From assembly GCA_040756745.1 (NCBI GenBank), contig JBFLYO010000001.1, forward strand, positions 1-64,000: 64,000 nucleotides of DNA, given 5' to 3'. The notes under the pieces were generated by a model. That model did no database searches and was not told the origin of the DNA. It saw only the letters and a list, made by a program, of their open reading frames with translations. A program made the translations under genes and the position numbers. Within the stretch, counting starts at the first letter, position 1. Every line of letters begins with the position of its first letter. This DNA comes from JBFLYO01 sp040756745. Lineage in GTDB: Bacteria > Bacteroidota > Ignavibacteria > UBA10030 > UBA6906. Positions 17,685 through 25,212 of the stretch are shown in pieces.

Positions 17685-18128
17685 CTAGCGCACGACCGTA
17701 ACGTAGGGACGGAGCTTCTCCAGCTTTTTCGGTCCGATCCCTTTGACCCGCAGGAGATCTTCGACCGTCCGGAAGGGACCGTGCTGGCTGCGGTACCGAA
17801 CGATCAGGTCGGCCGTGGCGTTCCCGACGCCGGGGAGGAGGAGGAGTTGTTCCTTGCCCGCGCGGTTGATGTCGATCGGTTCGCGCGGCGGGGTCTTGCG
17901 GCTGCTTCGTCTGGTGGAATCGGGCAGGGATGCCCGCGAGCGGGCGAAGAACTCGCTGTCTGCCTGCGCGTACGTAAAGGCCGGCGTGATCCCCCCCGGC
18001 GCCCCGTCGCCCGACCGGAGCCATCGGATCACCGCCCCCGCAGGCAGGGTCAGGGTGAGCAGCACGAGGACACGGATCTCGTTCCTCGTCCACCCGAACC
18101 TGTGCTGAAGGTCGGTGAACAGCTTCAT
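17685..18128 (-). CDS. ComEA-like helix-hairpin-helix DNA-binding protein
   Basis: A 147-residue protein. Residues 18-37 form one membrane segment (IRVLVLLTLTLPAGAVIRWL). A Ser/Arg-rich linker follows, then two helix-hairpin-helix units at about 88-147: LLLLPGVGNATADLIV and LLRVKGIGPKKLEKL. DINRAG before the first unit is the hallmark of ComEA, the periplasmic DNA receptor of natural competence. It lies 7 bp after dnaJ and before the pilM-like gene. dprA is also in the window. Confidence 0.9.
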   Translation of the reverse strand: MKLFTDLQHRFGWTRNEIRVLVLLTLTLPAGAVIRWLRSGDGAPGGITPAFTYAQADSEFFARSRASLPDSTRRSSRKTPPREPIDINRAGKEQLLLLPGVGNATADLIVRYRSQHGPFRTVEDLLRVKGIGPKKLEKLRPYVTVVR

Positions 18129-18135
18129 GTGAGGG

Positions 18136-19305
18136 TCAGCTGAATGCCTTCTTCATCCTCCCGAAGAAACTCTTATCGGAGTTTGCCGACTTGTCACCTT
18201 CTTTGGGATTGATATTGTCCGAATCGGCGAGGTCCTTCAACAGCTGGCGCTCGCGGCCGCTGAGCGTGGTTGGCACCCAGACATTCACGCGCACGAGCTG
18301 GTCGCCGCGCCCAAAGCTGTTTAGATGCGGAATTCCCTTGTCGCGCATCCTCAGGATACGGCCCGACTGGGTTCCCGCCTCCACCTTCAGCCGTGCGCGC
18401 CCCGTGAGCGTCGGGACTTCGATCTCGGCCCCCATGGCAGCTTCCGGAAAGCTGATCAGAAGATCGAGGATGACGTCGTCGCCGTTCCGCGTGAACACGT
18501 CATGCGGCTCTTCTTCGATCACCACAATGATGTCGCCGGCGGGTCCACCGCGGCGGCCGACGTTTCCCTCCCCCCGGAGCGGAATGTAGTTCCCCTCACC
18601 CACCCCCGCAGGTATCGTCACCTTGATCGTGGATTCTCCCTGGACGCGCCCGTCGCCGCGGCAGGTAGTACACGGTTCCTTGATGACCCGTCCCTCGCCT
18701 CCGCAATTCTGACAGGTCGTGATGTTGACGAACTGCCCGAACACGGAACGGGAGACCTGGCGCAATTCGCCGGAGCCGCCGCACACCGGGCAGGTCGTCA
18801 TGCTTCCCGAGGAGCGAGCACCCGACCCGCCGCAGGTGTCACACGTCTTCCATTTCTTTACCTTCAGCTTCTTTTCGACGCCTGAGGCGATCTCCTCCAG
18901 CGAGAGCTTCAGTCGAACCTTGAGATCGGAGCCGGCCGTCCCGGCGCTGCCGCGCTGGCGGGGGCGCCCCTGCTGGCCGAACATGTCATCGAAGATCGAG
19001 CCGCCGAATCCACCGCCGAAGATGTCACTGAAGGCGCTGAAGATGTCGTTGACGTTGGTGAAGGGTCGGAAGTCGGTACCGCGGATCCCTTCGTGCCCGA
19101 ACTGATCGTATCGCTGGCGTTTCTCTGGGTCGCCGAGCACTTCGTACGCTTCGGCGGCCTCCTTGAATTTCTCCTCGGCCTCCTTGTTCCCCGGATTGCG
19201 ATCGGGGTGATGCTGAAGCGCGAGCTTGCGGTACGCCTTCTTGATCTCGTCCTGCGACGCGCCGCGCGCGACGCCGAGCACGTGGTAGTAGTCCCGTTTT
19301 GCCAT
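18136..19305 (-). CDS. dnaJ: Chaperone protein DnaJ
   Basis: A 389-residue type I Hsp40. The J-domain (residues 1-70) has the HPD motif in LQHHPDRNPG. A Gly/Phe-rich linker comes next, including GGGFGGSIFDDMFG. The zinc-finger domain has four CxxCxGxG repeats (CDTCGGSG, CPVCGGSG, CQNCGGEG, CTTCRGDG), and the C-terminal substrate domains follow. It delivers unfolded clients to DnaK and stimulates its ATPase; dnaK is not in the window. Its start overlaps the grpE stop by one base. Confidence 0.97.
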   Translation of the reverse strand: MAKRDYYHVLGVARGASQDEIKKAYRKLALQHHPDRNPGNKEAEEKFKEAAEAYEVLGDPEKRQRYDQFGHEGIRGTDFRPFTNVNDIFSAFSDIFGGGFGGSIFDDMFGQQGRPRQRGSAGTAGSDLKVRLKLSLEEIASGVEKKLKVKKWKTCDTCGGSGARSSGSMTTCPVCGGSGELRQVSRSVFGQFVNITTCQNCGGEGRVIKEPCTTCRGDGRVQGESTIKVTIPAGVGEGNYIPLRGEGNVGRRGGPAGDIIVVIEEEPHDVFTRNGDDVILDLLISFPEAAMGAEIEVPTLTGRARLKVEAGTQSGRILRMRDKGIPHLNSFGRGDQLVRVNVWVPTTLSGRERQLLKDLADSDNINPKEGDKSANSDKSFFGRMKKAFS

Positions 19306-19925
19306 TATGTGCCGGCCGTTTCCCCGCCGTTACCGGCTGAGGGCTCCTCCCCGGCGGTTGACACGATTACCTTGGCGTGCCGGAGGACGCGGTCATGCAG
19401 CATATACCCCCGCTCCACCTCCTCGATGACGGTCCCCGCGGGGACGTCCGACCGCGGCATCTGGAGCAGCGCGTCATGATACTCGACGTTGAACGGTTTG
19501 CCGAGGGATTCGAAGGGGGTCAGACCGTGCTGTTCAAGCGCCTTGACAAGCTTTTGATAGATCAGCTCAACGCCCTTGGCGAATGGGCCGTCCTCTCCGG
19601 CCTCGGTCATCGACTTCAGCGATCGGGCAAAGTCCTCCATCACGGGGATCAACGAACCCAGGATGCCTACTCCCGCGTTCCGGACCAGGTTGAGATACTC
19701 CGCCTCGGACCGCCGCCTGTAATTTTCCAGCTCCGCGGCCTTGCGGAGGAATTGATCGCGGTACGTCTCTGCCGCCTTCTGCGCTTCCTCCAGCTTCACC
19801 CGGAGATCCTCCTGCACCGGCGGGGATTCAGGAAGTGCGGTCGCGGGAGGCGCTTCATGTGATTCGGCAGTACCGTTGGTGGGCGAGTCGTTCTTCGGCT
19901 GTTCCTTGGTGCGTTCCTCAGTCAT
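19305..19925 (-). CDS. grpE: Nucleotide exchange factor GrpE
   Basis: A 206-residue protein. The first 60 residues are low-complexity and acidic. A long coiled-coil helix follows (VKLEEAQKAAETYRDQFLRK region), ending in the family motif AELENYRRRSEAEY. The beta domain contains PFNVEYHDAL and EEVERGYMLHDRVLRHAKV. GrpE releases ADP from DnaK. The gene overlaps hrcA by 8 bp, giving the classical hrcA-grpE-dnaJ order without dnaK. Confidence 0.96.
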   Translation of the reverse strand: MTEERTKEQPKNDSPTNGTAESHEAPPATALPESPPVQEDLRVKLEEAQKAAETYRDQFLRKAAELENYRRRSEAEYLNLVRNAGVGILGSLIPVMEDFARSLKSMTEAGEDGPFAKGVELIYQKLVKALEQHGLTPFESLGKPFNVEYHDALLQMPRSDVPAGTVIEEVERGYMLHDRVLRHAKVIVSTAGEEPSAGNGGETAGT

Positions 19926-20967
19926 TGCCTGTACGTTGCGTAAACATGTCGGAAATCGTGCGCGCGACGTAGTCCACGAGCGGGATAACCCGGGAATAGT
20001 TCATGCGCTTGGGACCGATGACGGCGATTGTTCCCGTCACTTCCCCCGTGGAGTAGCTGGAGGTGATCACGCCGTACGAGGAGAGCTTCCGGTCCTGGTT
20101 CTCCTCGCCGACGGAGACCTTTACCGCGGGCGGCGGAGTCTCGTGCTTGGCCAGGACATGGATGATGATCTCTTCGTCGTTGATCAACTCGATCACACTA
20201 CGGAAGCCCGCAGGGTTCTCGAACTCCGGCTGCTCGATGATCTTCTCCGCGCCGCCGATATGAAACTTGTCAGTCCGCGGAGAGGGGAAGAGTTTCTCAA
20301 CCGACTCGATGAAGAGCCGGATCAGCCCGCTCTCCTCGTCGGAACCGTCCTTCACCCGTTCGGCAAAGGACTCGCGGATCTGCTGAATGGTGAGTCCGCT
20401 GAGCCGCTCGTTGAGAAAGCGCGCGATCTGTTCAAGCCGTTCGCGCGGTATTTCGCTTGCGACCTCCATCATCATCGTGCGGACCAGGCCCGACTTGATC
20501 GAGATGATGACCATCAGCCGGGTGGGGAGGATTGAGACGAGCTCGATCTTTTCAAACGTCCCCGTGTTCAAATGAGGAGGGGTAATGATGCAGAGCTGGC
20601 GGGAGATCGTGCCCATGAGCCGGGACGACTCCTTCAGCAGCTCCTCTTCTTCCTCTCTGGAAGTGAGCGCCTCCCGGATGGCACGCTGCTCCGTTTCGGA
20701 GAGCGCCTCGATCCGCATCAGCGTGTCCAGGTAAAACCTGTATCCGAGGTCGGTCGGCACCCTCCCCGCTGAAGTATGAGGATGGTTGATGTACCCCAGA
20801 TACTCCAGATCGGACATGACATTCCGGATCGAGGCTGAGCTCAGCCCAAGCTCGTCTTCATGCCGTTTCGAAATGTACCGGGAGCCTATCGGCGTGGCGG
20901 TCTCAATGAAATCCCGCACGACATAGTGCAGAACTGTCCGCTCCCGTTGTGTCAGACCTGTCGACAT
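19918..20967 (-). CDS. hrcA: Heat-inducible transcription repressor HrcA
   Basis: A 349-residue repressor. The N-terminal winged helix has RERTVLHYVVRDFIETATPI and the recognition region SSASIRNVMSDLEYLGYINH, followed by PHTSAGRVPTDLGYRFY, a family hallmark. C-terminal GAF-like domains end with TGTIAVIGPKRMNYSRVIPLVDYV. HrcA normally binds the CIRCE inverted repeat with GroEL as its sensor. I see no TTAGCACTC/GAGTGCTAA repeat upstream of this gene, so self-repression through CIRCE is not supported here. Confidence 0.97.
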   Translation of the reverse strand: MSTGLTQRERTVLHYVVRDFIETATPIGSRYISKRHEDELGLSSASIRNVMSDLEYLGYINHPHTSAGRVPTDLGYRFYLDTLMRIEALSETEQRAIREALTSREEEEELLKESSRLMGTISRQLCIITPPHLNTGTFEKIELVSILPTRLMVIISIKSGLVRTMMMEVASEIPRERLEQIARFLNERLSGLTIQQIRESFAERVKDGSDEESGLIRLFIESVEKLFPSPRTDKFHIGGAEKIIEQPEFENPAGFRSVIELINDEEIIIHVLAKHETPPPAVKVSVGEENQDRKLSSYGVITSSYSTGEVTGTIAVIGPKRMNYSRVIPLVDYVARTISDMFTQRTGND

Positions 20968-21004
20968 TGTGAACAGTTACGTTACATAATCACTACGAGT
21001 ATAA

Positions 21005-21033
21005 AAAGTACGCATTTCCACTCCGTTTGTCAA
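21005..21033 (-). promoter_or_regulatory. hrcA operon promoter
   Basis: On the minus strand, a perfect -35 TTGACA (21033-21028), 17 nt, -10 TACTTT (21010-21005). The predicted start near 20998 gives a leader of about 31 nt. The leader holds an imperfect GTGA/TCAC repeat but no CIRCE element. Confidence 0.6.
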
Positions 21034-21076
21034 GAATTGTCCCGATGGCCCGAATCGCACCAGAATTCCTACGATA

Positions 21077-21105
21077 TTGATTGTTACACTCTCATCCAGT
21101 ATATT
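21077..21105 (+). promoter_or_regulatory. tRNA-Ala promoter
   Basis: -35 TTGATT (21077-21082), 17 nt, -10 TATATT (21100-21105). The predicted start near 21112 lies about 45 nt before the tRNA gene. Read-through could also cover the SRP RNA. Confidence 0.6.
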
Positions 21106-21119
21106 TACGACACCATCCG

Positions 21120-21149
21120 TCAATTGTCCATCGTCCATCGTCAATTGTC
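21120..21149. repeat. Short TCAATTGTC repeats
   Basis: TCAATTGTC occurs at 21120-21128 and again at 21141-21149, with two CATCG copies between. Similar short TCAATTGTC-type runs are known to me from intergenic DNA of Bacteroidota relatives. It is too short and irregular to be a CRISPR. Confidence 0.5.
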
Positions 21150-21157
21150 AATCGGTT

Positions 21158-21230
21158 GGGGCTGTAGCTCAGCTGGGAGAGCGCCTCGTTCGCAACGAGG
21201 AGGCCGTCGGTTCGAACCCGATCAGCTCCA
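21158..21230 (+). tRNA. tRNA-Ala (anticodon CGC)
   Basis: All arms fold. The acceptor GGGGCTG pairs with CAGCTCC, including the G3-U70 wobble that is the alanine identity element. The D-stem is GCTC/GAGC. The anticodon stem CCTCG/CGAGG has loop TTCGCAA, anticodon CGC, reading GCG. The T-stem GTCGG/CCGAT encloses TTCGAAC. Length is 73 nt with discriminator A; CCA is not encoded. Confidence 0.97.
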
Positions 21231-21274
21231 CATGCGGTCGATTGTTCTGACCCCTGCATCGTGCGGTTCTTTCT

Positions 21275-21380
21275 GTGAGGTCAAGTCCTGCGCAACCGGA
21301 AGTAGCTCAACCCCGCCAGGTCCGGAAGGAAGCAACGGTCGGTTACCAAAAGTGTGACGCAGGGAAGCTTGGCCTCACTC
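21275..21380 (+). ncRNA. ffs: Signal recognition particle RNA (small bacterial type)
   Basis: About 106 nt. The conserved Ffh-binding core is present as AGGTCCGGAAGGAAGCA (GGAA tetraloop plus asymmetric A-rich bulge). The ends pair: GTGAGGTCAAG at 21275-21285 with CTTGGCCTCAC at 21368-21378. It is followed by seven T. It lacks the Alu domain, as in most Gram-negative bacteria. It guides Ffh/FtsY membrane targeting. Boundaries are accurate to a few bases. Confidence 0.92.
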
Positions 21381-21387
21381 TTTTTTT
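21368..21387 (+). terminator. SRP RNA 3' end and T-run
   Basis: The closing stem strand of the SRP RNA runs straight into seven T residues (21381-21387), so the RNA's own terminal helix probably acts as the intrinsic terminator. Confidence 0.6.
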
Positions 21388-21400
21388 CCATGGCGCAGGG

Positions 21401-21419
21401 ATCCGCCCGGAGGGCGGAT
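21401..21419. terminator. Hairpin after SRP RNA
   Basis: ATCCGCCC (21401-21408) pairs perfectly with GGGCGGAT (21412-21419) around a 3-nt loop, followed by TTTGC. It may be a backup terminator for the tRNA-SRP transcript or the upstream edge of the rng leader. Confidence 0.5.
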
Positions 21420-21674
21420 TTGCATAGAGGAGGGATTTTTCATAATTTACGGAAGGGTAGTTCACGCTCTGAATGAAGGGAAGTCAACTACCTTCATATT
21501 TCACAAGGCGGCGCCATGGCGCTGCCGTCACTTGCCCACACGACGGTAAACGACGAAGGCGACAAATCATGATCACAATGTGTCTCCTCCCCCCTCCCGG
21601 GAGCCTGCCTGCTTCGTTCCGTGCCTGTGGTGTCGACGCGTTGTACGCAGAAAGGCTGGTACTCTCAGCACGGT

Positions 21675-23312
21675 ATGAAAAAGGAAATCATTATCAACGC
21701 GGCCGCAAACGAGACACGCATCGCGATTACAGAAGACGGTCGCCTGGCAGAACTCTTCGTCGAGACTGCCAATAAGGAGAAAATGATCGGGGACATCTAC
21801 CTCGGCAAGGTTGCCAAGGTGATGCCCGGCATCAAAGCTGCATTCATCGATCTCGGCCTGGGGCAGGACGGCTTCCTGCATTTCTCAGACATCGGGAACA
21901 GGTTCGAGGAGTACACGTCTCTGATCGGCGACGAGGAGGAGGGAGAAGTGGACGGGCAGAGACAGCCCGCCGCGGTCGGAGAGTCCCACCAGGCCTCACC
22001 ATCCCCGTCGTCCCACGCGGCACAGCCCCAGCACATCCCCCGCGACCGCGGGAACGGCGACAACGGACAGAATCGCCCTCCCCGCCGCGAGATCCATCTG
22101 GAGAAGGGCCAGGAGGTCATTGTCCAGATCACCAAGGAGCCCGTCGGCAAGAAAGGGGTCCGCGTCACTTCCGAAGTCTCGCTCGCCGGACGCTTCCTCG
22201 TTCTCCTACCCTTCGACGGTAAGATCGGCATCTCGAAGAAGATCAGCAGCTTCAAGGAAAAGCGTCGCCTGCGCAAGATAGTCCAGACCATCCTGCCCGA
22301 AGGATTCGGCGTCATCATCCGCACGGTCGCAGAGGGAAAAGACGACACCTCCCTCACCAACGACCTGAACGATCTCATCGGCACATGGCGGGAGGTCGAG
22401 CAGACCGTCAAGAGCGAGAAGTCCCCCTGTTTGCTGTACAAGGACATGTCGACCACCTCGAGCGTCATCCGCGACCTTTTCTCAAACGACGTGAGCAGGG
22501 TAGTCATCGACGACCGGAAGTTGCATAAGGAGATCCGGGCCTACATCAAGTACACCTCGGCTCAGCTCCTGGACAAAATCGAGCTTCACCGGGACCGGCG
22601 TCCGATTTTTGACGTCTACGGGATCGAGAAAGAGATCGAAACCACGCTGTCCCGGAAGGTCTGGCTCAAGAGCGGCGGGTATATCATCATTGAGCCGACC
22701 GAGGCGATGGTCGTTATCGACGTCAACAGCGGACGGTACGCGGCCAAGCGCGAGCAGGAACAGAACTCGCTCCGCACCGATCTTGAGGCCGCGCGCGAGA
22801 TCTGCCGCCAGCTCCGCCTCCGCGACATCGGCGGCATCATCGTCTGCGATTTCATCGACCTGGAAGACGAGCGGAACAAACGCAAGGTCTATGAAGAACT
22901 GAAGAAGGAATTCCGCCGCGACAGGGCAAAGGTGACGGTCCTTCCGATGACCGAATTCGGTCTGGTCCAGATCACGCGCCAGCGCGTCCGGCAGAACATC
23001 CTCCACAGCTTCACGGAACCCTGTCCGGCGTGCGGCGGGACCGGCCTCGTGCAATCGAAGACCACGACCCTGAATCAAATCGAACGGTGGATCCGCCGCT
23101 TCAAGAGCGAGAGCCATGAATCCCGATTGATCCTCAAGGTCAACCCGCAGCTCGCCGATGCGCTGCGGGTCGGGACCGTGAGCCGGCTACGGAGGATCAT
23201 GGTGAAATACTTCGTCTGGATCCACCTGGAGATCGATCCAAACGTCCCGATCGGCGAGTTCCGCTGCATCTCGCGCAAGCAGGGGAAGGACATCACCGAT
23301 TCTTACAAGTAA
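21675..23312 (+). CDS. rng: Ribonuclease G/E family endoribonuclease
   Basis: A 545-residue RNase E/G catalytic core. An N-terminal S1 domain (VGDIYLGKV-type residues, GQDGFLHFSDIG) is split by an insertion at about residues 88-142 rich in Ser, Pro, Gln and His. The DNase-I-like domain has the catalytic region MVVIDVNSGRY and GGIIVCDFIDLE. A zinc-link Cys pair is in CPACGGTG, and the small C-terminal domain follows. It cleaves single-stranded AU-rich RNA in rRNA maturation and mRNA decay. It lacks the long RNase E scaffold tail. The start at 21675 is the family start; in-frame codons upstream lack similarity. Confidence 0.94.
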   Translation: MKKEIIINAAANETRIAITEDGRLAELFVETANKEKMIGDIYLGKVAKVMPGIKAAFIDLGLGQDGFLHFSDIGNRFEEYTSLIGDEEEGEVDGQRQPAAVGESHQASPSPSSHAAQPQHIPRDRGNGDNGQNRPPRREIHLEKGQEVIVQITKEPVGKKGVRVTSEVSLAGRFLVLLPFDGKIGISKKISSFKEKRRLRKIVQTILPEGFGVIIRTVAEGKDDTSLTNDLNDLIGTWREVEQTVKSEKSPCLLYKDMSTTSSVIRDLFSNDVSRVVIDDRKLHKEIRAYIKYTSAQLLDKIELHRDRRPIFDVYGIEKEIETTLSRKVWLKSGGYIIIEPTEAMVVIDVNSGRYAAKREQEQNSLRTDLEAAREICRQLRLRDIGGIIVCDFIDLEDERNKRKVYEELKKEFRRDRAKVTVLPMTEFGLVQITRQRVRQNILHSFTEPCPACGGTGLVQSKTTTLNQIERWIRRFKSESHESRLILKVNPQLADALRVGTVSRLRRIMVKYFVWIHLEIDPNVPIGEFRCISRKQGKDITDSYK

Positions 23313-23339
23313 CAGCGCGCACACGACGACAACAGCTGC

Positions 23340-24428
23340 ATGGCAGTCAAACGAACGGCGTTCTACAGCGTTCACTGCGCGCTCGGCGCCAAAATCGTCG
23401 AGTTCGCCGGCTTTGAGATGCCGGTCCAGTACACCGGGATCATCGAAGAGCACAAGCGCGTCCGCGAGGGCGTCGGCATCTTCGACGTGTCCCACATGGG
23501 AGAGGTCGAGGTCAGGGGAAAGGATGCGCTTGCGTTCATCCAGAAGATTACGATCAACGATGCTTCTAAGCTGACGCCGGGGAGAGTACAGTATTCAGCC
23601 ATGTGCTACGCCGACGGGGGGATCGTGGATGACCTGCTGGTGTATCACATGGGCGACCGGTACATGCTGGTGATCAACGCCGCCAACACGGCGAAAGACA
23701 TCGGCTGGATGCATGAGCAACGTTTCGGCGACGTGACGGTGTCGGATCGCACGGACGAGATCTCGCTGCTCGCCGTGCAGGGCCCGCGGTCGCTGGAGAC
23801 GCTGGCGCAACTCACCGATGCCGACCTCGGCGCGCTTGCCTACTATCATTGGCTGCAGGCCACGGTGGCCGGCGTGCCGATGACGGTGTCCCGCACAGGG
23901 TACACGGGTGAACTCGGGTTTGAGCTCTACATGCCCTCCGACCGTGCCACGAGCGAAGGCGTCTGGCAGGCGATCATGGAGGCGGGGCGAAGGTTCGGGA
24001 TCGGCCCGGTCGGACTGGGGGCACGTGACACGCTTCGACTGGAAATGGGGTACTGCCTGTACGGGAACGACATCGACCAGACGACGAATCCGATCGAGGC
24101 CGGCCTGGGGTGGATTACAAAAACTGACAAAGGTGAATTCATCGGGAAAGGTCCGATCGTTCGCATGAAGCAGGAAGGGGCGAATCGCCGGCTCGTCGGA
24201 CTTCGCCTTGAGGGGAAGGCGTTCCCGCGGCACGGGTATGCCATCCGCGCAGCGGGAGTGCCCGCAGGCACCGTGACCTCGGGAACCTTCTCGCCGGTGC
24301 TTGAGCAGGGGATCGGCATGGGCTACGTGACTGCATCCGCCTCGACCGCGGGGACGCCGCTGCTTGTCGTAATCCGGGAGCGCGATGTCCCCGCCGTCGT
24401 TACTCCGCTTCCCTTCATCAAGAAATAG
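23340..24428 (+). CDS. gcvT: Aminomethyltransferase, glycine cleavage T protein
   Basis: A 362-residue T protein that moves the methylene of the aminomethyl-lipoyl H protein to tetrahydrofolate. Seen: FAGFEMPVQY near residue 23, then VGIFDVSHMGEVEV, the folate-binding region SRTGYTGELGFELY near 185, and GLGARDTLRLEMGYCLYGND near 220. Length and motifs are canonical. No gcvH, gcvP or glycine riboswitch is adjacent: only 27 bp separate it from rng. Confidence 0.96.
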   Translation: MAVKRTAFYSVHCALGAKIVEFAGFEMPVQYTGIIEEHKRVREGVGIFDVSHMGEVEVRGKDALAFIQKITINDASKLTPGRVQYSAMCYADGGIVDDLLVYHMGDRYMLVINAANTAKDIGWMHEQRFGDVTVSDRTDEISLLAVQGPRSLETLAQLTDADLGALAYYHWLQATVAGVPMTVSRTGYTGELGFELYMPSDRATSEGVWQAIMEAGRRFGIGPVGLGARDTLRLEMGYCLYGNDIDQTTNPIEAGLGWITKTDKGEFIGKGPIVRMKQEGANRRLVGLRLEGKAFPRHGYAIRAAGVPAGTVTSGTFSPVLEQGIGMGYVTASASTAGTPLLVVIRERDVPAVVTPLPFIKK

Positions 24429-24433
24429 GCGGC

Positions 24434-25201
24434 ATGCGGATCGACCTCCATTTCACCCCGCACCAGACCGACGAGCTGGCGTTGCGGGACAAGACGGTCG
24501 TCGTGATCGACGTCCTCCGGGCGAGCACGTCGATCATCGCGGCGCTCAGCAGTGGCGCGAAGGAGATCATCCCCGTCGACACAGTGGAATCGGCGGTGAA
24601 GATCTCAGGCAATCTCTTCGGAGACGTGATCCTCCTTGGGGGGGAGCGCAATGGAAGGATGATCGAGGGATTTCATCTGGGCAACTCTCCCGCCGAATAC
24701 ACCGAGGATCGCGTGCGCGGGAAGTCGATTATCTTCAGCTCGACGAACGGCTCGCAGGCCCTGGTGAAGGCCCGCTATGCGCGCGAGCTCTTCGTCTGCG
24801 CATTCGTGAATGTCTCCGCCGTGGCGGACGCTCTCCGCGCGGCACCGCGGGACTTCACGGTGGTCTGCGCCGGGAACAGCGGCGTGCTCTCGATGGAGGA
24901 CTCGGTCTGCGCCGGCATGCTTGTGGCCAGGGTGGCCGACGAACTTCTGTCGGATGCCGACCTTTCCGACGGTGCGCAGGCTGCGCGCGCGTTGTTCAAG
25001 ACCTACGGCAGGGGGATCCTCAAGATGCTCCGGGCGTCGGACCATGGCCGCTACCTGCAGGAGATCGGCTTCGGTGACGACCTCAAGATCTGCGCGGGTA
25101 CGGACACCATACCCGTGCTTCCCCAGCTCGACGGCAACGTGATCAAGCTGAAGCGGGAGCAAGAGAAGAAGGAAATGCCTGATCAACCTGTAACGACCTG
25201 A
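24434..25201 (+). CDS. ComB-family 2-phosphosulfolactate phosphatase-like protein
   Basis: A 255-residue protein of the ComB family. Seen: VVVIDVLRASTSI near residue 23, ILLGGERNG near 68, LGNSPAEY near 80, FSSTNGSQAL near 100, and CAGNSGVLSMED near 148. In methanogens and some bacteria ComB dephosphorylates phosphosulfolactate; in bacteria lacking coenzyme M the substrate is often unknown. None of the other sulfolactate/CoM genes is nearby. It starts 5 bp after gcvT and likely shares its transcript. Confidence 0.9.
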   Translation: MRIDLHFTPHQTDELALRDKTVVVIDVLRASTSIIAALSSGAKEIIPVDTVESAVKISGNLFGDVILLGGERNGRMIEGFHLGNSPAEYTEDRVRGKSIIFSSTNGSQALVKARYARELFVCAFVNVSAVADALRAAPRDFTVVCAGNSGVLSMEDSVCAGMLVARVADELLSDADLSDGAQAARALFKTYGRGILKMLRASDHGRYLQEIGFGDDLKICAGTDTIPVLPQLDGNVIKLKREQEKKEMPDQPVTT

Positions 25202-25212
25202 AGACACGCCAG

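Noticed and set aside
21120..21149. Possible CRISPR-like repeats before tRNA-Ala
   Set aside because: Only two 9-bp copies with no equal spacers and no cas genes.
23313..23339. Glycine riboswitch before gcvT
   Set aside because: Only 27 bp separate rng and gcvT, too short for any riboswitch.
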